Shown: one piece after another, positions 1 to 5,610 of the stretch
Layout: each line of letters begins with the position of its first letter
Numbering within the stretch: position 1 is the stretch's first letter
Assembly (NCBI GenBank): GCA_023432025.1
Contig: JAEYVE010000004.1
Location: 1-7,042 of the forward strand
DNA length: 7,042 bases
Source of the DNA: Pseudomonadota bacterium
GTDB lineage: Bacteria > Myxococcota_A > Polyangia > Polyangiales > Polyangiaceae
Direction of reading: 5' to 3'
Translations under genes and position numbers: made by a program
Notes under the pieces: generated by a model
Databases searched by the model: none
What the model saw: only the letters and a program-made list of their open reading frames with translations
What the model was told of the DNA's origin: nothing

Positions 1-258
1 GTCATCAGCAACGTCGAGGCCGAGCCGAACTCCGACGGCGCGCGCGTCGCCGAGCTCTTGGTGCGCCAGGTCGATTCGCCCGTCTTGTGGGATCGCTCCA
101 TCGCCAAGATGGCCGCGGCGGGCGTCACGCAGGCGCTCGAGCTCGGCCCCGGAAAGGTCCTCGCGGGCCTCGTGAAGCGCATCGACAAGTCCATCGCGGT
201 CCACAGCGTCGGAGACGCTGCGAGCGTGGCTTCCGCCGTGAGCTTCTTGCAAAGCTGA
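1..258 (+). CDS. fabD: Malonyl-CoA:ACP transacylase, C-terminal end (5' end outside window)
   Basis: Frame 1 is open from the first base and gives 85 residues before TGA at 256-258. The segment matches the end of FabD: VISNVEAEP, then LVRQVDSPVLW (the usual LV.QL.SPV.W block), then AGVTQALELGPGKVLAGLVKRI, where the GPGKVL...KRI signature closes the family's hydrolase-like domain. FabD moves malonyl groups from coenzyme A to the phosphopantetheine arm of acyl carrier protein in the cytoplasm. The catalytic GHSxG serine and the active-site histidine lie upstream of the window and cannot be checked. The C-terminus ends soon after the signature, as is normal for the family. fabG, acpP and fabF follow on the same strand, which supports the call. 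Truncation is only by the window edge. Confidence 0.93.
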   Translation, partial: VISNVEAEPNSDGARVAELLVRQVDSPVLWDRSIAKMAAAGVTQALELGPGKVLAGLVKRIDKSIAVHSVGDAASVASAVSFLQS

Positions 259-519
259 CCACGGGCTCTGCTGGGCGGGATTTTCCGTCTCGGCGGGGCC
301 CGCAGCGCGCCATCGAGCTCTTCCAGCCACCCGCCTCACCTGCCGTGCCGCGGCGCGGCAGGGCGGGCCCACAGTTTTCGCTTCCTTTCGGGGCCGTCGA
401 TGGGTAAACACGGCCGGCTCCAAGGGGGCAGCCCGCCCGGGCTCCTCCGGCCCCCGAAAGGCTCCTCCCGAGGAGTCGCCCGGCCAGGCTTCACGAGAGA
501 ACACGAGCCAAGTACGAAC
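259..519 (+). other. Structured non-coding gap between fabD and fabG
   Basis: These 261 bp hold no convincing gene. An open frame joined to fabG runs from an ATG at 400, but its translation is Pro/Gly/Arg-rich, unlike any FabG N-terminus. The gap is rich in inverted repeats: 339-348 with 353-362 (10 bp, one G-U pair, CGCG loop), 392-397 with 410-415 (GGCCGT/ACGGCC), 424-428 with 451-455 (G5/C5) enclosing 430-434 with 439-443 (AGCCC/GGGCT), and 462-466 with 471-475 (CTCCT/AGGAG). No hairpin is followed directly by a T-run, although TTTT occurs at 374-377. It may be a structured fabG leader or a transcript processing region. High GC raises the chance level of short pairings, so only the first hairpin is persuasive on its own. 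Confidence 0.5.
339..362 (+). other. Strong hairpin in the fabD-fabG gap
   Basis: CCTGCCGTGC at 339-348 pairs with GCGCGGCAGG at 353-362 around a CGCG loop, giving 10 pairs of which one is G-U. The sequence just downstream is GC-rich and the nearest T-run (374-377) is 11 nt away, so it is not a standard intrinsic terminator. It could mark an mRNA 3' end or processing site, or a weak attenuator between fabD and fabG. Confidence 0.45.
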
Positions 520-1266
520 ATGTTCGATTTGAGCGGTAAGGTAGCGGTCGTCACGGGCGGTTCGCGCGGCATTGGTCGCTCGGTCGGCAAGGCTTTGGCG
601 GCACAAGGCGCCAAAGTGGTGCTCGGCTACGTACGCGGAGAAGAAGCAGCGCGCGCTGCGGCGGACGAAATTCGTGCCGCGGGCGGCGTCGCAGAAATCG
701 CCCAGTTCGACGTCGGTAACTTCGAAGCCTCCGAAAAAGCCATCGCGGATATCGCGAAGGCGCAGGGACGGCTGGACATTCTCGTCTCGAGCGCCGGCAT
801 CTCCATCGACGCGCTCATGCTCCGCCTCAAGGAAGAGGACTTGGACCGCGTGCTCTCCGTCAACCTGAAGGGCTCACTCGCCTGCGGACGCGCCGCCCTG
901 AAGGTCATGATGCGGCAAAAGTGGGGCCGCGTGGTGTTTCTCTCCAGTGTCGTCGGCGAAGCCGGCAACGCCGGGCAAACCGCCTACGCCGCCTCCAAGG
1001 CCGCTCTCCTCGGGGTCACCAAGAGCCTGGCCAAGGAGTACGCCTCGCGAAACATCACCGTGAACGCGGTCACGCCGGGCTACATCGAAACCGACATGAC
1101 GGCGGCGCTCACGGACGAGCAGCGCGCCGCGATGCTCACGGGCGTGCCGCTCGCCCGCCCCGGAAAGCCCGAAGAAGTGGCGGCAACCATTGCGTTTTTG
1201 GCCTCGGAAGAGGCCGGGTACATCACCGGCCAGACGCTTCGCGTCAACGGCGGGATGTACATGTGA
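520..1266 (+). CDS. fabG: 3-oxoacyl-[ACP] reductase
   Basis: FabG is a cytoplasmic short-chain dehydrogenase that reduces 3-oxoacyl-ACP to 3-hydroxyacyl-ACP with NADPH, the first reduction of each elongation round. The 248-residue product has the normal family length. It shows the Rossmann dinucleotide loop TGGSRGIG (residues 12-19), D64 after the third strand, catalytic N115, S143, Y156 and K160 (YAASK), and the terminal VNGGMYM. The start at 520 is chosen because MFDLSGKVAVVTGG begins exactly where FabG proteins begin. No good ribosome binding site precedes it. The in-frame extension back to 400 is rejected. One oddity is that the usual NNAG motif after strand 4 reads SSAG (residues 90-93), although the catalytic tetrad is intact. 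Position between fabD and acpP supports the fatty-acid role over other short-chain dehydrogenases. Confidence 0.95.
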   Translation: MFDLSGKVAVVTGGSRGIGRSVGKALAAQGAKVVLGYVRGEEAARAAADEIRAAGGVAEIAQFDVGNFEASEKAIADIAKAQGRLDILVSSAGISIDALMLRLKEEDLDRVLSVNLKGSLACGRAALKVMMRQKWGRVVFLSSVVGEAGNAGQTAYAASKAALLGVTKSLAKEYASRNITVNAVTPGYIETDMTAALTDEQRAAMLTGVPLARPGKPEEVAATIAFLASEEAGYITGQTLRVNGGMYM

Positions 1267-1286
1267 GCCAAGGTACGAAGACGGCC

Positions 1287-1303
1287 CGTTCGCTCGTCGA
1301 ACG
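1287..1303 (+). other. Hairpin just upstream of the fabG terminator-like structure
   Basis: CGTTCG (1287-1292) pairs with CGAACG (1298-1303) around CTCGT. It abuts the UUCG hairpin at 1304, so both can form together. An alternative stem, GCTCGT (1292-1297) with ACGAGC (1301-1306), would invade the base of the UUCG hairpin. The two are therefore partly exclusive, as in switchable attenuators. That behaviour is inferred from pairing only. Confidence 0.35.
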
Positions 1304-1326
1304 AGCTTTCTTCGGAAGGGCTTTTT
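1304..1326 (+). terminator. UUCG-tetraloop hairpin plus T5, intrinsic terminator or attenuator between fabG and acpP
   Basis: AGCTTTC (1304-1310) folds back on GAAGGGCT (1315-1322) around TTCG (1311-1314). The loop is closed by C-G, which is the especially stable cUUCGg form. The stem contains one U-G pair and one bulged G. T5 at 1322-1326 follows at once, with its first T forming the last stem pair. This is the layout of a Rho-independent terminator. It sits 38 bp after the fabG stop and 58 bp before the acpP start. It could set different expression levels for fabG and acpP, whose product is needed in far larger amounts. The T-run is short, so partial read-through is likely. Confidence 0.5.
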
Positions 1327-1373
1327 GTTGAACTCGAATCGAGTGTGCGGGCTCCGGTAATTTTCGGGGCTCT

Positions 1374-1380
1374 GGAGGAA
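1374..1380 (+). promoter_or_regulatory. Strong ribosome binding site of acpP
   Basis: GGAGGAA lies 5 nt (counted from the end of GGAGG) before the ATG at 1384. It is the best Shine-Dalgarno match in the window; fabG, fabF, nrdR and def have weak or no matches. This fixes the acpP start and fits the high demand for acyl carrier protein. Confidence 0.8.
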
Positions 1381-1383
1381 ACA

Positions 1384-1632
1384 ATGTCAGAGGGTCGCGA
1401 CGTACTGGCCGAGGTCAAGCGCATCATCAAGGAGCAGCTTGACGTCGACGAAAAGGACATCAAGCCGGAGTCATCGTTCATCGACGATCTCGGCGCGGAT
1501 TCGCTCGGCCTGGTCGAGCTCGTGCTCGCCTTCGAAGAGGCGTTCGAAATCGACATTCCGGACGAAGACACCGAAAAGATCCGCACCGTCCAGGATGCGG
1601 TGGACTACATCAACAAGAACTCCAAGGGCTGA
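1384..1632 (+). CDS. acpP: Acyl carrier protein
   Basis: AcpP carries growing acyl chains on a 4'-phosphopantetheine arm and is the shared substrate of FabD, FabG and FabF encoded beside it. The 82-residue acidic protein has the expected size. The modification site is S40 within GADSLGLVEL (residues 37-46), followed by the helix III region with FEIDIPDEDTEKIRTVQDAVDYI. The residue after DSL is G rather than the D common in proteobacterial AcpP, a tolerated variant of the GxDSL site. The ATG at 1384 is chosen over an in-frame GTG at 1345 because it follows the strong GGAGG and gives the normal N-terminus. The gene stands between two hairpin-containing gaps, which suggests its transcript level is set separately from its neighbours. 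Confidence 0.97.
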   Translation: MSEGRDVLAEVKRIIKEQLDVDEKDIKPESSFIDDLGADSLGLVELVLAFEEAFEIDIPDEDTEKIRTVQDAVDYINKNSKG

Positions 1633-1646
1633 TTCTTCGTCGATGC

Positions 1647-1692
1647 GACCCGATTCTCCCGCGAGCCAAGGCTCGCGGGAGCTCACCGGGTT
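1647..1692 (+). other. Perfect long hairpin between acpP and fabF
   Basis: CTCCCGCGAGCC (1656-1667) and GGCTCGCGGGAG (1670-1681) form a perfect 12-bp inverted repeat. As RNA this is an 11-bp stem with a CAAG loop. After an internal loop the helix continues with ACCCG (1648-1652) paired to CGGGT (1687-1691) and a G-U pair outside it. No T-run follows, so it is not a classical terminator. It may protect the 3' end of an abundant acpP message or guide processing before fabF. A DNA-level role as a dyad operator cannot be excluded. Confidence 0.5.
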
Positions 1693-1737
1693 CGCGTCGC
1701 GAGGCACACCGGCGGAGCCAAGAGCAGACGAGAGACC

Positions 1738-2979
1738 ATGGAGCGTGTAGTCGTCACGGGAGTGGGAATGGTCACACCGGTGGGCGTCGGAACGGACGCT
1801 TCCTGGAATGCGCTCATTTCCGGAAAAAGCGGCGTTGGGCCCATCACTTTGTTCGACGCGGACGAGCGCTATCCGACTCGCATCGCGGCCGAAGTGAAGG
1901 ACTTCGATCCGACGCTCTACATGGAAAAAAAGAAGCTGAAGGAAGTCTCGCGCTTCATTCCCTTCTCCATGGCGGCCACCAAAATGGCCCTTTCCCAGGC
2001 AGCCCTCGAGCTCACGGACGAGGAGCGCGAAAACGTCGGTGTCTTCATCGGCGTCGGCCTGGGCGGCCTCGAAAACCTCGAGCGCTGCACGCTGACCCTG
2101 GACCAAAAGGGTCCCGGCAAGGTCAGCCCCTACTTCATTCCCTCCCTCATCGCCAACATGGCGTCCGGGCAGGTATCCATCGAGCACGGCTTTCGCGGCC
2201 CCACCTTCGCGCATACGAGTGCCTGCTCCTCGAGCGCGCACGCCATCGGCGAGGCGCTGGGCTGGCTGCAGACGGGTCGCGCCGAGGTCATGATCGCGGG
2301 CGGCGCCGAAGCCACCATTTCGCCCATCGGCATCGCGGGCTTCAGCGCCATGTTCGCTCTCAGCCGGCGCAATGACGAGCCCGAGCGCGCGAGCCGCCCT
2401 TGGGACGTGGACCGAGACGGCTTCGTGTGCGGAGAAGGCGCGGGCACGCTCGTCTTGGAAACGCTCACGCACGCCAAACGGCGCGGAGCGCGCATCCTGG
2501 CGGAAATCACCGGTTACGCGGCCACCAGCGACGCGTTCCACATCACCAAGCCGTCGCCGGGCGGTTACGGCGCACAGCGCGCCATGCGCGGAGCGCTCAA
2601 GAACGCCAAGCTGAGCCCGGACCAAATCGACTACATCAACGCTCACGGCACCTCGACGCCGCCTGGCGACATCGAGGAGGCGCGCGCGGTGGCCGAGGTG
2701 TTCGGCCAGCACGCGCTCGACAAAAAGCTCTGGGTGAGCTCGACCAAGTCGATGATGGGCCACCTCCTCGGCGCCGCCGGCGCGGTGGAGTCCATCGTGT
2801 CTCTCCAAACGCTCATCACCGGCGTGGTGCCCCCGACGATCAACCTGGAGCGCCAGGATCCGGAGTGTCTCCTCGACTGCGTGCCGAACGTCGCCCGCGA
2901 ACGTCGTATGAACCACGTCATGTCGAACTCGTTCGGCTTCGGCGGAACCAACGCGACGCTCGTCTTCTCGCGTATTTGA
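1738..2979 (+). CDS. fabF: 3-oxoacyl-[ACP] synthase II (KAS II)
   Basis: FabF condenses acyl-ACP with malonyl-ACP, releasing CO2 and lengthening the chain by two carbons. The 413-residue product is of normal length. The N-terminus MERVVVTGVGMVTPVG fixes the start at 1738, which has only a weak GAGAG upstream. Catalytic residues are all visible: C163 in HTSACSSSAHAIG, H303 in NAHGTSTPPGD, and K337 and H342 in STKSMMGHLLGAAGAVES. The C-terminal gate NSFGFGGTNATLVF is present. The nucleophile region reads ACSSS where ACATG is more common, and KSMMGH replaces KSMTGH. Both are conservative differences that leave the Cys-His-His triad intact. The gene follows acpP by 105 bp on the same strand, which favours a primary-metabolism KAS over a polyketide synthase enzyme. 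Confidence 0.96.
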   Translation: MERVVVTGVGMVTPVGVGTDASWNALISGKSGVGPITLFDADERYPTRIAAEVKDFDPTLYMEKKKLKEVSRFIPFSMAATKMALSQAALELTDEERENVGVFIGVGLGGLENLERCTLTLDQKGPGKVSPYFIPSLIANMASGQVSIEHGFRGPTFAHTSACSSSAHAIGEALGWLQTGRAEVMIAGGAEATISPIGIAGFSAMFALSRRNDEPERASRPWDVDRDGFVCGEGAGTLVLETLTHAKRRGARILAEITGYAATSDAFHITKPSPGGYGAQRAMRGALKNAKLSPDQIDYINAHGTSTPPGDIEEARAVAEVFGQHALDKKLWVSSTKSMMGHLLGAAGAVESIVSLQTLITGVVPPTINLERQDPECLLDCVPNVARERRMNHVMSNSFGFGGTNATLVFSRI

Positions 2980-2992
2980 GGGACTGAGGATT

Positions 2993-3019
2993 GTCAGGGG
3001 CCCCAGCGGGCCCCTCGAC
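2993..3019 (+). other. Strong hairpin after fabF
   Basis: GTCAGGGGCCC (2993-3003) pairs with GGGCCCCT, then GAC after one bulged C at 3016 (3008-3019), around a CAGC loop. This gives 11 pairs starting 13 bp after the fabF stop. No T-run follows. It is a plausible 3' stabiliser of the fab transcript or a factor-dependent stop before nrdR. Confidence 0.45.
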
Positions 3020-3024
3020 CTGCA

Positions 3025-3101
3025 AGCATCCCGGTTGCCCGCGGGGCTCCTTCGAGCTTGCGAGGGTTCCGTACCAAGGGGATGCTACGCAGGAGCCCCG
3101 C
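3025..3101 (+). other. Interleaved inverted repeats in the nrdR leader
   Basis: Two perfect inverted repeats are interleaved. AGCATCCC (3025-3032) matches GGGATGCT (3079-3086). GCGGGGCTCCT (3041-3051) matches AGGAGCCCCGC (3091-3101). The 5' arm of the second lies inside the loop of the first and its 3' arm lies outside, so they can form only a pseudoknot or two alternative folds. The 3' end is 30 bp before the nrdR ATG. I recognise no known riboswitch class here. The region also lacks the AT-rich dyad expected of an NrdR box. Confidence 0.4.
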
Positions 3102-3131
3102 TCGATAGCGCCATGTCCCGAAAGCGTCACC

Positions 3132-3596
3132 ATGCAGTGTCCGTTCTGTAAGGGAATGGACAGTCGCGTCACCGACTCGCGCTTGGCTGCGCTGGGTACG
3201 GTGACTTGGCGACGTCGCGAGTGCGACGGATGCAAGCGACGCTTCACCACCTACGAGCGCGTCGAGCACGCGCTGCCCACCGTGGTCAAAAAGGACGGCG
3301 AGCGCGTGCCGTTCGACCGCGCCAAAGTGCTGCGCAGCTTACGCATCGCGTGCAACAAACGCCCCGTCACGCCGGACCAGCTCGACGCAACCGCAGACGA
3401 CATCGAAACGGAGCTGGCGTTGCTCGGCGAAAAAGAGGTCAGCTCACTCATGATCGGAGAGCGCGTCATGGCGCGCCTGAAAGAGCTGGACGACGTGGCC
3501 TACGTCCGATTCGCGAGCGTTTACAAGTCGTTCCGCGACATCGACGAGTTCATGCGCGAAGTCGGTAGCCTTGTTCGTGCACGTCCCGAGGAGTAG
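3132..3596 (+). CDS. nrdR: Transcriptional repressor of ribonucleotide reductase genes
   Basis: NrdR senses ATP/dATP and represses ribonucleotide reductase operons. The 154-residue product has the family's full length and layout. A zinc ribbon uses C3, C6, C31 and C34 (CPFC...CDGC) and is followed by RRFTTYERVE. An ATP-cone domain follows from about residue 50, with VVKKDGERVPFDRAKV, ACNKRPV, and the closing VAYVRFASVYKSFRDIDEF. The ATG at 3132 is chosen because NrdR proteins begin with M-x-C-P-x-C. The frame is open 47 codons further upstream, but that stretch lacks family similarity. No clear ribosome binding site is seen. W26 stands just before the RRREC segment, where a small or aliphatic residue is usual. 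ribD starts 10 bp after the stop, and nrdR-ribD adjacency is common in bacteria. Confidence 0.96.
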   Translation: MQCPFCKGMDSRVTDSRLAALGTVTWRRRECDGCKRRFTTYERVEHALPTVVKKDGERVPFDRAKVLRSLRIACNKRPVTPDQLDATADDIETELALLGEKEVSSLMIGERVMARLKELDDVAYVRFASVYKSFRDIDEFMREVGSLVRARPEE

Positions 3597-3598
3597 GG
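3588..3598 (+). promoter_or_regulatory. Ribosome binding site of ribD overlapping the nrdR stop
   Basis: GAGGAG (3588-3593) and the adjoining AGGG (3595-3598) straddle the nrdR TAG stop. AGGG is 8 nt before the GTG at 3607, which supports that start over the ATG at 3631 and suggests translational coupling with nrdR. Confidence 0.55.
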
Positions 3599-3606
3599 TC
3601 AGCGCC

Positions 3607-4725
3607 GTGGCGGACGTCGATCGGGCGCTCATGTCCCGGGCCTTGGAAATCGCTGGAAAAGGCGATCCATCACCCAATCCGCACGTCGGTTGTGTCGTGG
3701 CGCAAGGACGCGACATCGTCGGTGAGGGGCACCACGAGGCCGTCGGGCGCGAGCACGCGGAAATCGTGGCCTTGCGCGCCGCTGGTGCAGAAGCGCGTGG
3801 CGCCACGCTGTACGTGACACTCGAACCCTGCAATCACGAGGGGCGCACGCCGCCGTGCGTCGACGCAATGCTGCGCGCCGGCATCAAGCGCGTGGTGGTC
3901 GGCTGCACGGATCCGAACCCTCACGTCGTCGGCGGCGGCATCGAGCGCTTGCGCGCAGCGGGCGTGGTCGTGGACGTCGGCGTGCTGGAGGATCGGGCAC
4001 GCGCGTTGATCGAGCCGTGGACCAAGTACATCACCCGCGGTCAGACCTTCCTCTCGCTCAAGCTGGCGCTCTCGCTCGACGGCCGCATCGCCACGCGCAC
4101 TGGCGCGTCCAAGTGGATTACGGGCCCGGAGTCGCGCGCGCACGGCCACGCGCTCCGCGCCAAACACGACGCGGTCATGGTGGGCATCAACACCGTGCTG
4201 TCGGACGATCCGCGCCTCACGGTGCGGCAAGCGCATGGTAGAAATCCCATCCGCGTCATCGTCGACAGCAAGCTGCGCATGCCGCTGGACCGGCGCTTGG
4301 TGCAAACCGCCGATCAAGTGTCGACGTGCATCTTGACCACGCCGGACGCCTCCGAGCAGTCGGCAGCCGCGCTGGAGGACGCGAACATCAGCGTCATTCG
4401 TGTGCCAGCCACTACGGAGGGCCGCTGCGACATGCGCGTCGCCCTCCATGAGCTCGCCAAGCGAGAGGTCGTGAGCGTGTTGTGTGAGGGTGGAGCGGAG
4501 CTCGCCGGCAGCTTGCTCGCCAACCACCTCGTCGACCAGCTGCACGCGTTCATCGCCCCGGTCCTCTTGGGCCCGCGTGGCCGCCCGGGTGCGGTCGACT
4601 GGGCTGGCCCGGAAGCCCCGGCAGAGGCACCGCGCATCGCCTCACCTCGCTGGGAGCTCTACGGGGACGACGCCTACGTGGTCGGCAAAGTCTTGTACCC
4701 ACCGCCACGCCGCGGCGACGGCTGA
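3607..4725 (+). CDS. ribD: Bifunctional riboflavin biosynthesis deaminase/reductase
   Basis: RibD carries out two successive steps of riboflavin synthesis: deamination of the pyrimidine intermediate and NADPH-dependent reduction of its ribosyl side chain. The 372-residue protein contains both domains. The deaminase (about residues 5-145) has zinc ligands H50 in REHAE, C75 and C84 in EPCNHEGRTPPC, and the proton-shuttle E52. The reductase (about 150-365) has SLKLALSLDGRIA, SKWITG (168-173), INTVLSDDPRLTVR with D200, and CEGG (293-296). The GTG at 3607 is chosen because ADVDRALMSRALEIA matches the family N-terminus and a purine-rich site sits 8 nt upstream; ATG at 3631 is the alternative. It is probably co-transcribed with nrdR. 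Unusually, no other riboflavin gene follows; def is next after 181 bp. Confidence 0.95.
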   Translation: MADVDRALMSRALEIAGKGDPSPNPHVGCVVAQGRDIVGEGHHEAVGREHAEIVALRAAGAEARGATLYVTLEPCNHEGRTPPCVDAMLRAGIKRVVVGCTDPNPHVVGGGIERLRAAGVVVDVGVLEDRARALIEPWTKYITRGQTFLSLKLALSLDGRIATRTGASKWITGPESRAHGHALRAKHDAVMVGINTVLSDDPRLTVRQAHGRNPIRVIVDSKLRMPLDRRLVQTADQVSTCILTTPDASEQSAAALEDANISVIRVPATTEGRCDMRVALHELAKREVVSVLCEGGAELAGSLLANHLVDQLHAFIAPVLLGPRGRPGAVDWAGPEAPAEAPRIASPRWELYGDDAYVVGKVLYPPPRRGDG

Positions 4726-4906
4726 GCCTCCCCGCGTGGCGCCTGGCACTTCGGCGCGCCCCCCGAAAGCCGGGCGGAACGCGCAAGCGCCTGAGCTTCG
4801 ACGCGCCCCGCAACCTACGAACCGGGCAAGCGCGTGAAATCCGGGCTCCGGGACCTGCCCAGCGCAATTTGCTCCAGGTGGTTGGGAGTGTTACCTTTTT
4901 GGCCGT
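4726..4906 (+). other. Non-coding gap between ribD and def
   Basis: No coding potential is apparent in these 181 bp. A weak 5-bp stem (4739-4743 with 4753-4757) follows ribD, without a T-run, so I do not call a terminator. The last 40 bp switch from GC-rich to mixed sequence and hold the candidate def promoter. Confidence 0.5.
4869..4897 (+). promoter_or_regulatory. Candidate sigma-70 type promoter of def
   Basis: TTGCTC (4869-4874) and TACCTT (4892-4897) are separated by 17 bp and resemble -35 and -10 elements (3/6 and 4/6 matches to TTGACA and TATAAT). The first T, the A and the last T of the -10 element are kept. Transcription would begin near 4904, only a few bases before the ATG at 4907. 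The element lies in a locally AT-richer patch within a GC-rich gap. The assignment rests on sequence resemblance alone. Confidence 0.4.
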
Positions 4907-5419
4907 ATGGCCCTCCGCGAAATCATCCACTACCCCGACGCGCGTCTTCGTGAGCCGGCCCAGCCGGTCGCCGAATTCAACGACGAAATCCGTCAGCTCG
5001 TGGAAGACATGGCGGAAACCATGTACGCGGCAGGCGGTATTGGTCTCGCGGCAAACCAAATCGGCGTACTCCAGCGCGTCTTCGTCATCGACATCGCCGG
5101 AGAGGACGAGCCCAGCGACCTGAAGGTCTTCATCAACCCGGAAATCCTGGAGGCCAACGGCTCGCAAACCTTCACGGAAGGCTGCCTTTCGTTCCCCGGG
5201 GCCAGCGAAGACATCAAGCGCGCCGAGACGGTGCGTATCCGCGCGCTCGACGCACAAGGTCAGTCCTTCGAGCTCTTCGCCGAAGGCCTGCTCGCCATCG
5301 CCATTCAGCACGAAAACGATCACATCAACGGCGTCCTCATGATCGACAAGGTCGGTCCCATCGCGCGCCGCAAAATCGGTCGTCAAGTGGCGCGCGCCCG
5401 CGAGGAAGCGCGCCCCTAA
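4907..5419 (+). CDS. def: Peptide deformylase
   Basis: Peptide deformylase is a metalloenzyme that removes the formyl group from the N-terminal methionine of new proteins at the ribosome. The 170-residue product has the family's usual size. All three signature motifs are present: GIGLAANQ (residues 44-51), EGCLS (91-95) with metal ligand C93, and QHENDH (134-139) with metal ligands H135 and H139 and catalytic E136. The start at 4907 gives MALREIIHYPDARLRE, the standard N-terminus. No ribosome binding site is found within 15 nt, and a candidate -10 element ends 9 nt before the ATG, so the mRNA may be leaderless. The frequent partner gene fmt does not follow; the next gene is on the opposite strand. 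Reading-frame quality is normal throughout. Confidence 0.96.
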   Translation: MALREIIHYPDARLREPAQPVAEFNDEIRQLVEDMAETMYAAGGIGLAANQIGVLQRVFVIDIAGEDEPSDLKVFINPEILEANGSQTFTEGCLSFPGASEDIKRAETVRIRALDAQGQSFELFAEGLLAIAIQHENDHINGVLMIDKVGPIARRKIGRQVARAREEARP

Positions 5420-5463
5420 CGCGCCCCGAAGCGTGAAGCTGCCTCCGGCGCTGGCGGGCGCAC

Positions 5464-5526
5464 TGCTCTCAAACGCCACGCGCGGAGCGCAGCCCGCTCA
5501 CGCCCCTGAGCGCGACGGCGGCTGAA
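5464..5526 (+). repeat. Left imperfect flank copy of the intergenic repeat region
   Basis: The stretch from TGCTCTC, through ACGCCACGCGCG-GAGCGCAGC, to GAGCGCGACGGCG-GCTGAA is repeated with small changes at 5601-5666. The two copies are about 136 bp apart in the same orientation and bracket the 37-bp tandem array. Differences include small insertions and scattered substitutions. Confidence 0.6.
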
Positions 5527-5610
5527 TGCTCTCGAAGCGCTCTCAGCGCCGACGACGGCTGAATGCTCTCGAAGCGCTCTCAGCGCCGACGACGGCGGAA
5601 TGCTCTCGAC
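5521..5610 (+). repeat. 37-bp tandem repeat (two identical units plus partial third)
   Basis: Units 5521-5557 and 5558-5594 are identical over all 37 bases, starting GCTGAATGCTCTCGAAGCGC and ending CGCCGACGACG. A third copy starts at 5595 with a T-to-G change and is recognisable to about 5609 before merging into the right flank copy. There are no unique spacers, so this is a minisatellite and not a CRISPR array. It lies between the convergent def and CpaF-like genes. Perfect identity of the two units points to recent duplication or to homogenisation. Confidence 0.85.

Noticed and set aside
400..519. In-frame 40-residue N-terminal extension of FabG
   Set aside because: Its composition is unlike FabG, it overlaps inverted repeats, and family members start at MFDLSGK-type sequence (520).
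1328..1363. Internal acpP promoter (TTGAAC at 1328-1333 with TAATTT at 1358-1363)
   Set aside because: The spacing of 24 bp is too long for a standard promoter, and the alternative -10 TCGAAT (1334-1339) pairs only with a poor -35. A promoter here is plausible but not supported by these elements.
1471..2916. 481-codon reverse-strand open frame opposite acpP and fabF
   Set aside because: It is a codon-bias shadow of high-GC genes; the forward strand encodes clear FabF with all catalytic residues, and the antisense translation is Arg/Ala/His-rich with no recognisable family.
2991..3131. In-frame 47-residue extension of NrdR containing CKHPGC
   Set aside because: NrdR begins with M-x-C-P-x-C, and the extension overlaps strong inverted repeats. 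Its two cysteines look coincidental, and only a TTG could start it.
3597..3606. FMN riboswitch ahead of ribD
   Set aside because: Only 10 bp separate nrdR and ribD, and no FMN-element consensus is seen there or in the nrdR leader.
3670..4545. 291-codon reverse-strand open frame opposite ribD
   Set aside because: Shadow of ribD; the forward frame holds both RibD domains with their active sites.
5521..5610. Possible CRISPR array
   Set aside because: The repeats are directly contiguous with no unique spacers, number only two to three, and no cas genes are visible.
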